From: Terriglobia bacterium
Lineage (GTDB): Bacteria > Acidobacteriota > Terriglobia > Terriglobales > Acidobacteriaceae
Assembly: GCA_020073215.1 (NCBI GenBank)
Contig: JAIQFO010000030.1
Location: 1 to 62,875, forward strand
DNA: 62,875 bases
Direction of reading: 5' to 3'
Shown here one piece after another: positions 8,801 through 16,631 of the stretch. The position numbers and the translations under genes were made by a program. Every line of letters begins with the position of its first letter. Position 1 is the stretch's first letter. The notes beneath the pieces are model-generated. The model had not been told where the DNA came from, did not search any database, and saw only the letters and a list, made by a program, of their open reading frames with translations.

Positions 8801-10390
8801 AATGCGCATGCGGTGGGGACGGATGGAAACGCGATTACGCGCGATGCCTCGGTCACGCTGCACGTGGTGGACTTTAGTCTGACGGCTCCGAATCCGAATT
8901 CCCTGAGTGTGGCGCAGGGGGGGACGTCGGGGGCCAGCACGTTTCAGGTAACGGCGTTGGGAAGTTTTGCGGGGACGGTGACGCTGAGTTGCCCCGCGGG
9001 ACTGCCTTCGGGAGCGGCTTGCTTGTTCTCGCCATCGAGTTCGGTGAATCCTACGGCCTCCTCTCCGGTGACGGTTACGCTGACGGTGACAGTAGGGGCG
9101 GGGACTCCGCTGGGCGGTCCGAAGATTGTGACCCTGGCGGCGACTACGGTGGGAGCGCCCGCGGCTAAGACGCAGACGTTCTTGTTGACCGTGACCGGGC
9201 CGGTTCCGGACTTTGCGATTACGGTGACTGCGACTCCGAGCGCGACGGTGGCCGGTCAGAACGTCACCTGGAACGGGACGCTGACGGCCGTGAACGGATA
9301 CAGCGGGAGCGTGACTTTGACGTGTATGGCGGGCGCTCCGGCGACCTGCGGAATTGTGCCGGCAACCGTAACGCCGAAGGCTGGGGGCGCGGGGTTTGCC
9401 GTGACGCTTGGCAACGCGACAACTGGGGCGTTCAATTTCGCGATTCAGGGAACCGACGGAACATTGACCCACGCTACGCCTGCTGAATCACTGACGGTGG
9501 GGACGGATGTTACCTGGACGGACACGGGGAGCCCATCGGCGACGCTGCTGGCAGGACAGAACGCGACTTATACATTCTCGGCGGTGCCCGCGGGAGGGGC
9601 GGCGTTTAGTTCGGCGGTGAGTTTTGCGTGCTCGAGCTTGCCAGCTCTGACTAGCTGTGGGTTCAATCCAGTGTCCGTTGCGGCGGGGTCGGGGACGATA
9701 GCGGTTACGCTGACGATTACGACTACGGGGCCGAGCGCGGCGAAGGGGGCCGTGCTGCTCCACCCCGTCAAGCCAACATCGGGCTTGACGGGGACCCCAG
9801 TAGGCACGGCTTGGACGGGCGAGGGCGCCCGTCCCGACACGGGCAAACCTTGGACGGGCGGGGGCGGCCGTCCCTGCGCATTCGCGTTGCTGGCGATGGT
9901 GGGGATTGTGGGGCTGGGCGGAACGAGACGCGGCAAGTCGCGTCTCTACGGGGGGATCACGGTCGTCGTTCTCGGACTTGGTTTGATGGCGGAGATTTCT
10001 TGCGGCGGGGTCGCGGGTGGTGGTGGAACCACCCCGCTGCCGGTGACGGTAAGTCCGGGATCGGCGACTTTGTACGCGAATGAGGCGGGTAACTCGTGGC
10101 CGGCGGGAGTTACCCAGAAACAATTCACGGCGAACCAGAACGTGACTTGGGCAGTAACGGGCGGCAGTGCGAATGGCATGATCGACGGCAGCGGCCTGTA
10201 TTCGGCTCCGGCGGCGGTCCCGAACCCGGCGAGGGTAACGATTACGGCTACGCCGGCGGCAGGGGCTGCGGGATCGGCTTTTGTGACTGTCGCGGCGCCG
10301 ACGGCCGTGGGGACGTCGCATATTACAGTGACGGCCACGACGGTGGGTGGAGCGGCACACGGGGATGTGGTCACGCTCATCGTGCAGTAG
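5801..10390 (+). CDS. Large secreted Asp-box beta-propeller / Ig-like protein
   Basis: I start at ATG 5801 because the next residues form a clear signal peptide (SSLLLFIVIFLTFFSG, then VSGQ). This gives 1529 residues; an upstream start at 5633 would add 56 residues derived partly from repeats. The N-terminal half carries sortilin/BNR Asp-box motifs (SADGGSTW, SQDGGATW, STNGGTSW, TVNAGASW) typical of a VPS10-like propeller. The second half has Ser/Thr/Gly-rich Ig-like repeats. Near residues 1330-1410 come two hydrophobic stretches (FALLAMVGIVGLGG and ITVVVLGLGLMAEISCGG) and then another Ig-like segment. At least three palindromic repeats are translated in frame (6097, 9799, 9925). Export and a surface binding or hydrolytic role are inferred; no substrate can be named. 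Confidence 0.85.
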   Translation: MTSRGLRSSLLLFIVIFLTFFSGLVSGQESDRKTVARPPQSGAERDGDRRYLRDDLSWNWNRRGRSVPPGRSAAGLRFRAYRQKMAFRAQRATAAAPTNPLIAKDAMSGAPASSHSDSPYSGSTVWAPLGPAPLASDATGDGAQDYNWVSGRATSVLIDPADNSGNTVLLGGAYGGLWKSTNAGSLSSNPAGVTWQALIDDQPTLAVGAIALQPGNSNVILVGTGETNSSGDSYYGLGILRSADGGSTWSEIQSAGTGQSFLGIGFSKIAFSTANHNLVVAATAGDNGLDLGLENDGNSTARGLYYSQDGGATWNRVTLSDSAAPASATAVVYNASQGAFYAFIRRHGLYSSTDGQHFTRLTTQPTSGLSSANCPAGSNATTCPIYRGEFAVVPGRNEMYAWVVDVQTDNNGNPAPADEGIWRSTNGGTSWTHIPDHGITNCGDSAFGPGYSGCGVEQGYYNLELAAVPNAAGTDIYGGAINLYKCTIASGGTTCTQGDWINLTHVYGCSPLGAPAHVHPDQHGIAFMVAGGKAVGYFAHDGGISRTLDGYAGLTTGSCAGTNQFDSLSESLGSMTEFVSVSVHPTNADILLGGTQDNGSPKASSATSSSTWQNALGGDGGFNAINPTNPSEWFAANPYVTILKCELGTACNDSGFSEVVSSANLGGDQGAFYTPYILDPQNTSEMLVGTCRVWRVSTSGTAPLELSDDFDTLGTGVCTGGEINLVTALAAGGPKDANNNSTVVYAVTNGYGPLSGMPGGEVWVTTNAGVTLMTNVTQNVNPNGYAISSVAMDKSDATGTTAYVGIMGFSTPAFSTPHVWKTVNAGASWADWTGTGLPDAPVNALLVDASVTPAQIYAGTDVGVFVSSTTAASWTEVGPAPGPGMSGFLPDAPVTALQMFHPDAGTKTLVASTYGRGIWNYALVTSPNYTNVISNSPQTVFPAQTATFNGALTAKNGYSSAVNLSCTGSAPSTCTLQPKQETPSATYTLTAGGGVGDYSFNAHAVGTDGNAITRDASVTLHVVDFSLTAPNPNSLSVAQGGTSGASTFQVTALGSFAGTVTLSCPAGLPSGAACLFSPSSSVNPTASSPVTVTLTVTVGAGTPLGGPKIVTLAATTVGAPAAKTQTFLLTVTGPVPDFAITVTATPSATVAGQNVTWNGTLTAVNGYSGSVTLTCMAGAPATCGIVPATVTPKAGGAGFAVTLGNATTGAFNFAIQGTDGTLTHATPAESLTVGTDVTWTDTGSPSATLLAGQNATYTFSAVPAGGAAFSSAVSFACSSLPALTSCGFNPVSVAAGSGTIAVTLTITTTGPSAAKGAVLLHPVKPTSGLTGTPVGTAWTGEGARPDTGKPWTGGGGRPCAFALLAMVGIVGLGGTRRGKSRLYGGITVVVLGLGLMAEISCGGVAGGGGTTPLPVTVSPGSATLYANEAGNSWPAGVTQKQFTANQNVTWAVTGGSANGMIDGSGLYSAPAAVPNPARVTITATPAAGAAGSAFVTVAAPTAVGTSHITVTATTVGGAAHGDVVTLIVQ
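6097..6132. repeat. Family C palindrome inside the beta-propeller gene
   Basis: Arms CCCACTCATCGC and GCGATGAGTGGG surround AAAAGAC and are followed by GCACCCGC, the same right end as the element at 4965. It is translated in frame as a stretch reading about NPLIAKDAMSGAPA between the signal-peptide region and the propeller. Confidence 0.75.
9799..9951. repeat. Family A pair plus family E element inside the beta-propeller gene
   Basis: Two family A units (CGGGCGAGGGCGCCCG and CGGGCGGGGGCGGCCG) are translated as WTGEGARPD and WTGGGGRPC. A family E element, GAGACGCGGCAAGTCGCGTCTC at about 9925-9951 in two halves, is translated as TRRGKSRLYGG between two hydrophobic segments. The reading frame stays open throughout. 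Confidence 0.8.
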
Positions 10391-10539
10391 GGCAGTCTAC
10401 CGCCGAGACGCGAAGAACATTCTTGTTGATCTTGCGGGCGCGAACGTCATGTTCGCGCCTTTTCTCTTGCGTCACACCTTCTTGTTCTTGCGTCACGGTG
10501 AAGCGGGGGCCGGGTGAGATAGCATCGTCTTCGGTGGAC

Positions 10540-10586
10540 TGCCGTGCTTTGCACGGCTGGACGGGCGAGTCGCCCGTCCCCACACT
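10540..10586. repeat. Family A repeat just upstream of lhgO
   Basis: The hairpins GCCGTGCTTTGCACGGC and CGGGCGAGTCGCCCG are followed by CCCCACAC. The element ends 14 bp before the ATG at 10601 and leaves no obvious Shine-Dalgarno sequence. Confidence 0.8.
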
Positions 10587-10600
10587 AGACACACAAACTT

Positions 10601-11815
10601 ATGACCTATGACATTGCGGTAGTTGGCGGGGGGATTGTTGGGCTTTCGTTTGCCATGCAGGCGACCGAGCGGTTTCCCCGGCTGCGGATTGTGGTTCTGG
10701 AAAAAGAAACCGCAGTGGCCCGGCACCAGACTGGTCACAACAGCGGAGTGATCCACAGCGGGGTTTATTACAAGGCAGGGTCGCTGAAGGCGCGACTATG
10801 TGTGGCGGGGGCGCGCGAGATGGTGGAGTTCTGCTCGCGGCATGGGATTCCGCATGAGGTGTGCGGGAAGCTGATTGTAGCTACAAGCGCGGAGGAAGCG
10901 GCGCGACTAGATGACTTGCTTGCGCGCGGCGTCGCCAATGGACTGGAGGGTCTGCGGCTGTTGGGACGCGAGGCGATGCTTGAGATCGAGCGGCACGTGG
11001 GCGGAGTGCGCGCGCTGCTGGTGCCATCCACCGGAATCACGGATTATTCGGCGGTTACGGCTAAGTATGCGGAGATCGCAGTGGGACGCGGGGCCGAGGT
11101 GAAGACGAACGCGGGCGCCATTGGGTTCGATCGGTCGTCGGACGGGACGCGGGCCACGGTGGTGGTCCAGACGCGGGCGGGAGATTTTTCGACACGGTAT
11201 GTGGTGAATTGCGCGGGGCTCTATAGCGATCGGGTGGCGCGGATGGCGGGGGACGATCCGGGAATGATGCTGGTTCCGTTTCGCGGGGAGTATTACGATC
11301 TGGCGGCGGCGCGACAGTCGTTGGTGCGGGGACTGATTTATCCGGTGCCCGATCCGCAGTATCCGTTTCTGGGAGTGCATTTCACGCGGCGGATTCAGGG
11401 GAATGTGGATGCGGGGCCGAATGCGGTGCTGGCGTTCCGGCGCGAGGGATACCGCTGGCGGGATTTCGATCTGGGGGAGGCCATGGAAGTGTTCATGGAT
11501 ACGGGATTTCGAGCGATGGCGCGGCGGCACTGGAAGAATGGGCTGTCGGAGTTTCGGCGATCGTTGCGGAAGCGGGAGTTTGTGCGGTCTTGCCAGCGCC
11601 TGGTGCCCGAGGTGCGGATGGAAGATATGACGCCGGGCGGGTCGGGCGTGCGGGCGCAGGCGGTCGCGGCGGATGGCACGCTGGTGGATGATTTCCGCTT
11701 CGTGGCGCGGGGGCGATTTTTGCATGTGCTGAATGTGCCGTCTCCGGCGGCGACGGCTTCGCTGCCGATTGGGCGGGAGATTTTGAAGATGGTGCCGGCG
11801 GAGATTGCGGGGTAA
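10601..11815 (+). CDS. lhgO: L-2-hydroxyglutarate oxidase
   Basis: This FAD-dependent enzyme oxidises L-2-hydroxyglutarate to 2-oxoglutarate and feeds electrons to the membrane quinone pool. The 404 residues begin with the dinucleotide-binding motif VVGGGIVGLSFA. They continue with the family pattern HNSGVIHSGVYYKAGSLKA near residue 47-65, and end with the GxFxHVxNxPSPxxTxSLxIG pattern (FLHVLNVPSPAATASL). Length matches the family (about 400). The start follows a palindromic repeat by 14 bp with no good ribosome-binding site, so translation may be weak or the 5' hairpin may matter. It stands alone between two repeats, followed by proC. Confidence 0.92.
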   Translation: MTYDIAVVGGGIVGLSFAMQATERFPRLRIVVLEKETAVARHQTGHNSGVIHSGVYYKAGSLKARLCVAGAREMVEFCSRHGIPHEVCGKLIVATSAEEAARLDDLLARGVANGLEGLRLLGREAMLEIERHVGGVRALLVPSTGITDYSAVTAKYAEIAVGRGAEVKTNAGAIGFDRSSDGTRATVVVQTRAGDFSTRYVVNCAGLYSDRVARMAGDDPGMMLVPFRGEYYDLAAARQSLVRGLIYPVPDPQYPFLGVHFTRRIQGNVDAGPNAVLAFRREGYRWRDFDLGEAMEVFMDTGFRAMARRHWKNGLSEFRRSLRKREFVRSCQRLVPEVRMEDMTPGGSGVRAQAVAADGTLVDDFRFVARGRFLHVLNVPSPAATASLPIGREILKMVPAEIAG

Positions 11816-11868
11816 GGTGGCGCTGCGCACGTTCGTTCCATGAATCCACTTGTCATCAAATCTACCCT

Positions 11869-11950
11869 GTCATCCTGAGCGAAACGAAGGACCTATGCAT
11901 TTTGCAGGCAGCGGAGGACTGCAGAGGTCCTTCGCTTCGCTCAGGATGAC
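11869..11950. repeat. Family B long inverted repeat
   Basis: Outer arms GTCATCCTGAGCGAAACGAA and CTTCGCTCAGGATGAC surround inner arms AGGACCT and AGGTCCT. Copies occur at 22250 (shortened), 40478, 55803 and 59589. Here it separates lhgO from proC. Confidence 0.9.
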
Positions 11951-12066
11951 AATTTAAACTCAGAACGACAACTTAGGCTTCCGCCCACGGTCGTTCACGG
12001 ATGGCAGGCTGCTCGCCGTCGTGTAGTCTGGGAACTTCTCGCTTACAGCGAGTTGGGAGAATTGGT

Positions 12067-12894
12067 ATGGGACAGAGTTTGAGCTCCAAGAAAAAAGTGG
12101 CGGTTTTAGGCGCGGGGAAGATCGGATCGATTCTGCTGCAGTCTTTCTTGCGCGACGGATTGCTGGTGCCGGGGCAGACTTGGGCAACGGTGGCGCATCC
12201 GGAGCGGGCGCGGGTGCTGAAGGAAAAATTGAAGGTCCACGCGGGCACCGATAATTCCGAGGCGGTGAAAGATGCTGACATTATATTTCTCTGCGTGAAA
12301 CCGCAGGTGGTGGCCGACGTGGCGCGGGAGATTCGCGCGCACTTGAATGGGAAACAACTGGTGATTTCGGTGGCGGCGTCGGTTCCGACGGAGATGATTG
12401 AGCGGGCACTGGAGCAGGAAATCCCCGTGGTGCGGGCGATGCCAAATACTCCCTGCGTACTGGGCGCGGGCATGACGGCGCTGTGCAAGGGGAAGTTTGC
12501 TACCCGGCAGCATCTGGAAACGGCGACGAAGTTTTTCGATGCGGTGGGGCGGACGGTGACCGTGGATGAAAAACACATGGACGCGGTCACGGGATTGTCG
12601 GCGAGCGGGCCGGCTTATATCTACATCATCCTGGAATCGCTGGCGGAGGCAGGGGTGAAGGTGGGACTGCCGCGTGATGTGGCGACGCTACTGGCGGCTC
12701 AGACGACCATGGGCGCGGCGCGCGTGGTGCTGGAGACCGGGGATCATCCGGCGCTGTTGAAGGATGCGGTGACGACTCCGGCGGGATGTACGATTGACGG
12801 CATCATGGAACTGGAAGAGGGCAAGCTGCGCGTAACCTTGATCAAGGCGGTGGTGAAGGCGGTGCAGCGGGCTAAAGAGCTGGCGTTCTCGTAG
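12067..12894 (+). CDS. proC: Pyrroline-5-carboxylate reductase
   Basis: This enzyme catalyses the last step of proline synthesis, NAD(P)H-dependent reduction of 1-pyrroline-5-carboxylate. I start at ATG 12067 (MGQSLSSKKK), giving 275 residues; the reading frame is open 22 codons further up, but nothing there looks conserved. Visible features are the Rossmann motif VAVLGAGKIGS near residue 11, FLCVKPQ, RAMPNTPC and the C-terminal dimer-domain signature SGPAYIYIILESLAEAG followed by GLPRDVA. The late motif DAVTTPAGCTIDG is also present. All are characteristic of ProC and the length is normal. Confidence 0.95.
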   Translation: MGQSLSSKKKVAVLGAGKIGSILLQSFLRDGLLVPGQTWATVAHPERARVLKEKLKVHAGTDNSEAVKDADIIFLCVKPQVVADVAREIRAHLNGKQLVISVAASVPTEMIERALEQEIPVVRAMPNTPCVLGAGMTALCKGKFATRQHLETATKFFDAVGRTVTVDEKHMDAVTGLSASGPAYIYIILESLAEAGVKVGLPRDVATLLAAQTTMGAARVVLETGDHPALLKDAVTTPAGCTIDGIMELEEGKLRVTLIKAVVKAVQRAKELAFS

Positions 12895-13083
12895 AGCGAG
12901 CATCTGACGAGATGTGATCGCCAAGACTTGGCCTTGCGGACCGTGATGTACGATGGGGTTGCCACTGTCAGGCAAACCCGTGGGCGGGGGCGAATAAACG
13001 GCGCACGCTTGCGCCATCGCCTAGTTACATCAGTCATCCGCAACCGCCGCGCCCATCGCTGCGATCACATGCTTTTGGCGCCG

Positions 13084-13113
13084 TTGTCGTCAACCCTCTT
13101 CTCGGGGTAAAAT
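13084..13113 (+). promoter_or_regulatory. Possible sigma-70 promoter for the DUF3617 gene
   Basis: TTGTCG and TAAAAT are separated by 18 bp, about 65 bp upstream of the ATG at 13180. This is by eye only. Confidence 0.3.
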
Positions 13114-13179
13114 GCCGCGTCTTCGTGGTCGCAATGCGCAAGATTCCAAATCAACGGCGGCCATCTCAAGGAGGAAGCA

Positions 13180-13626
13180 ATGCGCAAGATGAGATTGCTG
13201 GGAGCAATTTCTCTAGCAGCAACAGTTGTCGTAGCGGCTGATAGCGTTCAACCGCTCAACGTGAAGACGGGTCTTTGGCAGGTAACGATGACCACTACGA
13301 TCCAAGGCATGGGAACTCCACAGACCCATGCCTATAGGTCGTGTGTCACAAAAGACAACCTGAACCAGTACCCCTTCGCCGACCCTGACAACCACTGTAA
13401 ATATAAGGTTCAGAGTTCCACAGGCAGCCACATGGATGTGAGCGGAAGCTGCCTGCCCAGCGAGGGCGGGAAAGCCGATTTCAAGATTCAGCTTGACGCC
13501 ATTGACTCAGAAGATGTCAAAGGTACGGGACAACTTACTCTTGCCGGCCCGGAGGGCACGATGCACGGAGACTATTCCGGCAAGGGCAAATGGATCGGCG
13601 CAAGTTGTCCGGCCGGAATGAGATAA
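13180..13626 (+). CDS. Exported DUF3617 family protein
   Basis: The 148-residue protein has an N-terminal signal peptide (about residues 1-20, LLGAISLAATVVVAA). The DUF3617 pattern follows: KTGLWQVT at residue 30, several cysteines (YRSCVTKD, CKYKV, GSCLPS) and a late hydrophobic/Gly region. A strong ribosome-binding site, AAGGAGG, lies 6-7 bp before the ATG and fixes the start. The family is periplasmic or outer-membrane associated and of unknown function. The gene stands alone. After it a perfect 9-bp hairpin (13637-13657) could slow or end transcription. Confidence 0.85.
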   Translation: MRKMRLLGAISLAATVVVAADSVQPLNVKTGLWQVTMTTTIQGMGTPQTHAYRSCVTKDNLNQYPFADPDNHCKYKVQSSTGSHMDVSGSCLPSEGGKADFKIQLDAIDSEDVKGTGQLTLAGPEGTMHGDYSGKGKWIGASCPAGMR

Positions 13627-13636
13627 AAGTCCGTAC

Positions 13637-13657
13637 GCTGTTGCTCACAGCAACAGC
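13637..13657 (+). other. Perfect 9-bp hairpin in the gap 13627-14046
   Basis: GCTGTTGCT and AGCAACAGC are separated by CAC, 11 bp after the DUF3617 stop, without a T-run. The remaining roughly 390 bp before 14047 hold no convincing gene, only a small CCGTCCCTTCCGGGAC palindrome near 13740. Confidence 0.5.
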
Positions 13658-14046
13658 AGTCGCTCAGCAGGGTCGAGTTCAAGCTACTACATGTAAGAAC
13701 ATCGTTCGTCCCCGCGGAGTCTGTGTCGTAGCCCAGGTGCCGTCCCTTCCGGGACTCGGTCTGTTCCACTTTCGCCTACCTGGCACTGCCGTGCCCGGCT
13801 TTCCTATCCCACCGCTTCGCGGCTGGTGCATTGCCGGTCTCAATCTACCTCATCACTCCCAAAAGAGGGCTCGCTCGCGCACGCTGGGAACGAGGTTCGC
13901 TTCGCGGGTGACAATTCACAGGAAGATGGTTGCCCAGCGAAGCGGCGTTGTGCGGATTCGCGGCGCGCAACTTGGGTCCGGGAGGTGGGTTTGCATTCGG
14001 TAGATGCGGTTCCCCGGGCAGGCGGGGACCGAAAGGAGAACTGAAT

Positions 14047-14310
14047 ATGAAACGCATGATCGCTGGGGTTCTACTGTTGATTGGACTGGGTGCGGGAACG
14101 ATGTTTGCTGACGATGGGTGGAGGGACCGGCGCGACCTCCGGCGCGACATCCGTCATGATCAGGCAAAGATTGCGCGTGATCGCCGCGAACTGCGGCGCG
14201 ATCTGTACTACGGGAACTACGCGGCTGCGCGGCATGAACGAAGAGAGCTCCGGCGCGAGTATCGCGACTTGCGCCAGGATCGGCGCGAGTTGTATTGGGA
14301 TCGGCGTTAG
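14047..14310 (+). CDS. Small exported Arg/Asp-rich protein
   Basis: The protein has 87 residues, with a signal peptide (MKRMIAGVLLLIGLGAGTMF, cut near ADD). The mature part is built almost wholly from RRDLRRD/RRELRRE-like heptads, with alternating Arg and Asp/Glu and no Cys. AGGAGA lies 6 bp before the ATG and fixes the start, so longer upstream frames are rejected. The mature part is likely a charged single helix or coiled coil in the periplasm. Similar Asp/Arg-rich exported proteins are frequent in Acidobacteriota. No function is known to me. Confidence 0.75.
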   Translation: MKRMIAGVLLLIGLGAGTMFADDGWRDRRDLRRDIRHDQAKIARDRRELRRDLYYGNYAAARHERRELRREYRDLRQDRRELYWDRR

Positions 14311-14370
14311 GAGACGGCGGCGAAGCTCCCAGGCCTCGAAAACCGCGAGACCTGGGGCGCGCGGCCGGCC

Positions 14371-14431
14371 CTCAGCGGCTAAAGCCGAGGTTGATCTTCT
14401 GATGCTTCCGGCGCGGCTGAAGCCGCGCCCC
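14371..14431. repeat. Two family D palindromes
   Basis: CTCAGCGGCTAAAGCCGAGG and GGCGCGGCTGAAGCCGCGCC are followed by CCCTTCAAAACGAAGTCAA. A related string (CCCCCTTCAAAGCAAAGTCA) follows ugd near 21077. Confidence 0.75.
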
Positions 14432-14499
14432 TTCAAAACGAAGTCAAGAATCAGAGTTCTTCCGTAGCCTGCTAAGCAACCGCGTTTTCAATGCCGGCC

Positions 14500-14784
14500 T
14501 TAGTGGTGATCGCGGTCGTCGTCGTGATGATCCCGGTCATGGTCGCCGCAACGACGCTTTACTTCTTCGAGTTGCTCGTGGCGCCTGTGCGCTTGTCGGC
14601 TGCCCTCGCCGTGGCGCCGGATGGCGTCATGCAGCTTGTCTTCCGCCTGGCGAATCTGTCTTTCACATTTTTCGTGTCGTTCGTGCCTCTCGTCACGGTC
14701 GTCGGCCCTTGCCGGGAGAGACGAGCCCACCAATCCGACGATCGTCAGCGAGGCAACGCAGAGAATTCGAATGGTACGAGTCAT
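14500..14784 (-). CDS. Small exported His/Arg/Asp-rich protein
   Basis: The 94-residue protein has a signal peptide (about residues 1-27, ending SLPARA-DD). The mature region is highly charged, with two cysteines (CERQIR and RRCGDH) and a tail of HDRDHHDDDRDHH. The His/Asp tail could bind divalent metal, but that is inference. The opposite-strand frame over the same span lacks a signal peptide and is rejected. Together with the gene at 14047 it forms a convergent pair of small charged exported proteins. Confidence 0.7.
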   Translation of the reverse strand: MTRTIRILCVASLTIVGLVGSSLPARADDRDERHERHEKCERQIRQAEDKLHDAIRRHGEGSRQAHRRHEQLEEVKRRCGDHDRDHHDDDRDHH

Positions 14785-15038
14785 GGCTCCTCCTTGCGAA
14801 ATTTAGTTTTGAGTTGAACCCACGTAAGCTTCGGACGAGGTGGACGCGATGGTTGTGAGAGTAGCCTGAGTGACGCCCTTCGCGCAACTGCAAGAGAGTG
14901 GATGCACAAACATCGGCGCGCGCTCCAGCCCGATTTGCGAAAAGCGTTCAAAAGCGAGCCGCGTTGCGCATTCACGGTCGACTATTCTTGCGGCTCGCCT
15001 GGGCATCGGCGGTTACTAGTTAGTTCACCCCTCACCAC

Positions 15039-16445
15039 TCAGTTAGGCAGGGTGAAGCTCAGCGTTACATCGGTCTGGAATTGGGCGGGGTGGTCGTGGC
15101 GGCGGTAGGGTTGATAGCGCCAGTGTCGGACCGCTTCGGTGGCAGAGGCGGCGAGCGCCGGGTCTCCGCTCAGGGTGCGGACGCTGGAGACGGAGCCGTC
15201 TTCGGCTACATGGACTTCAAGGACGACGTTGCCGGCGCGATGGGCGGCGATAGCTTCGGGGGGATATTGGGGCTCGGTGCGGGTGAGGAGCCGGGTTTCG
15301 GCTTGCGCCGGAGCCAGCCAGACGGTGTGCGACGGGGCGACCTTGGTGGTCGACGATGCTTCCACGATCGCATCGCTCGATCGCTTGGCGGCAATGGGGT
15401 TAGTTGGTTGACGCTGGGTCCGGTCAGGCTTGGCGGGAGTTGGTTTCAGGCGGAAGATGACCTTCCCTTTTTCGTAGACAACTAGTTCGTCAGTGGCCGG
15501 TGCGACGGTCTTCGTCTTTCTTGTCCTAGCGGATTTGGTCACGGCGGCGGATTTTGCCAGTTCACCCGGCTTGGATATGGTTGGGGCCGGGGCGGGCGGG
15601 GCAGGGGACGCGCTGGTGCGCAGCAATCCAATGCGGGAACCGATCAGGAAGCTGAACCCAAGGGCGGCCAGAATAGCCAGGGTTCCGAGGACCAGGCTCC
15701 AGGCTTCAAGGGTCCGGGGTTTGGAGGCAGGACGTCGAGCAGGCAGCGAACTGCCGATGCCATCGGGCAGGGAAAACGTGGGCGGAACGAGCGCGGACGT
15801 TTTGAACTCGGGCGCGGCAATCTCCGGCGGAGCGACGGGAGCGGCGGGCGGGCGCCGACTCAGTTCGATTGCGGCGCGGCGAATGCGAGCACACTCCTCG
15901 GCGAAACCTTCCAGCAGTTTCTGATCGGAATCGGAGAAGGCGGCGGGCGAGGTCGAAAAAGCTTCGAGAATTCCGGTGACCTGAGCTTGCTGGTCGCTAG
16001 GGCCCTTGTCGTCACGATCCTTATCGTTACGATCCCTGTCGTTACGATCAAGAACAGGAACGATGAGGATAGAACGGATACCAAGGTGGCGGGAGACGGC
16101 TGGGTCGACTCGCGGGTCAAACTCGGTATCGACTGAGAGCTGCGGTTGATGGGTTTGAAGACAAGCGCCGGAGAGGCCGTCGCGGGTGCTGAGAGGGACG
16201 CCGAGATCGGGGGCTAGGGGACCGGTGGCGGCGCGGCAGACCAACTCATCGTCCCGGGCGAGGGCGAGGGCGGCGCTGCCGGCGCGAGTGGCTTTGGCGG
16301 CGCGGACTACGAGTTCGTTGAGGACTAAATCGAGAGCGAGGTCGGGCGGAAAACCGGCGAGGAGGTTCTGCTCAAGAACGCGGGTCAGGTCTGGGTGCGA
16401 ATCGTCAGGGGGGAATTCGGACCTCGACATGGGTTGCGGGAACAT
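15039..16445 (-). CDS. GAF domain - transmembrane - TonB C-terminal fusion protein
   Basis: The 468-residue protein has three parts. Residues about 20-190 look like a GAF sensor domain: AGSAALALARDDELVCRAATGP, then GLSGACLQTHQP and the LGIRSILIVPVLD strand. A Pro/Ala linker leads to one transmembrane helix at about 249-270. A Pro/Lys-rich stretch then leads to a TonB C-terminal domain at about 388-468 (PQYPPEAIAAHRAGNVVLEV and AVRHWRYQPY). Topology predicts GAF in the cytoplasm and TonB-C in the periplasm, so a small-molecule signal could be coupled to envelope function. Residues 133-147 are a DRND repeat encoded by a 15-bp tandem repeat inside the GAF loop. The start could be the second Met (16430). 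Confidence 0.8.
   Translation of the reverse strand: MFPQPMSRSEFPPDDSHPDLTRVLEQNLLAGFPPDLALDLVLNELVVRAAKATRAGSAALALARDDELVCRAATGPLAPDLGVPLSTRDGLSGACLQTHQPQLSVDTEFDPRVDPAVSRHLGIRSILIVPVLDRNDRDRNDKDRDDKGPSDQQAQVTGILEAFSTSPAAFSDSDQKLLEGFAEECARIRRAAIELSRRPPAAPVAPPEIAAPEFKTSALVPPTFSLPDGIGSSLPARRPASKPRTLEAWSLVLGTLAILAALGFSFLIGSRIGLLRTSASPAPPAPAPTISKPGELAKSAAVTKSARTRKTKTVAPATDELVVYEKGKVIFRLKPTPAKPDRTQRQPTNPIAAKRSSDAIVEASSTTKVAPSHTVWLAPAQAETRLLTRTEPQYPPEAIAAHRAGNVVLEVHVAEDGSVSSVRTLSGDPALAASATEAVRHWRYQPYRRHDHPAQFQTDVTLSFTLPN
16009..16050. repeat. 15-bp tandem repeat within the GAF-TonB gene
   Basis: Nearly three copies of a TCGTTACGATCCCTG-like unit are present. They encode alternating Asp/Arg/Asn/Lys in a GAF loop and preserve the frame, so copy number may vary between strains. 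Confidence 0.8.
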
Positions 16446-16631
16446 AACGTGTTCCGGCCGCCTGCGACGATGCTAGGGAAAGCACGGCTCAAACGCGAGT
16501 TTGGCGCTAAACCACGGGGAAGTCAATTACTGGAGAGATTGGGAAATCGGCAATTGGGTACTTTCGTAATTCTGTCGTCTGGGGTAGGGAGTGAACGCGG
16601 GCACGGGCGCTCGCGTTCACGCTTGTGGAAG

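Noticed and set aside
7070..9472. 800-residue open frame on the minus strand
   Set aside because: It lies wholly antisense to the beta-propeller gene and is rich in Arg/His/Pro, the usual sign of a high-GC shadow frame.
11869..11950. Possible CRISPR repeat
   Set aside because: Copies are far apart, single and palindromic throughout, with no spacer array and no cas gene.
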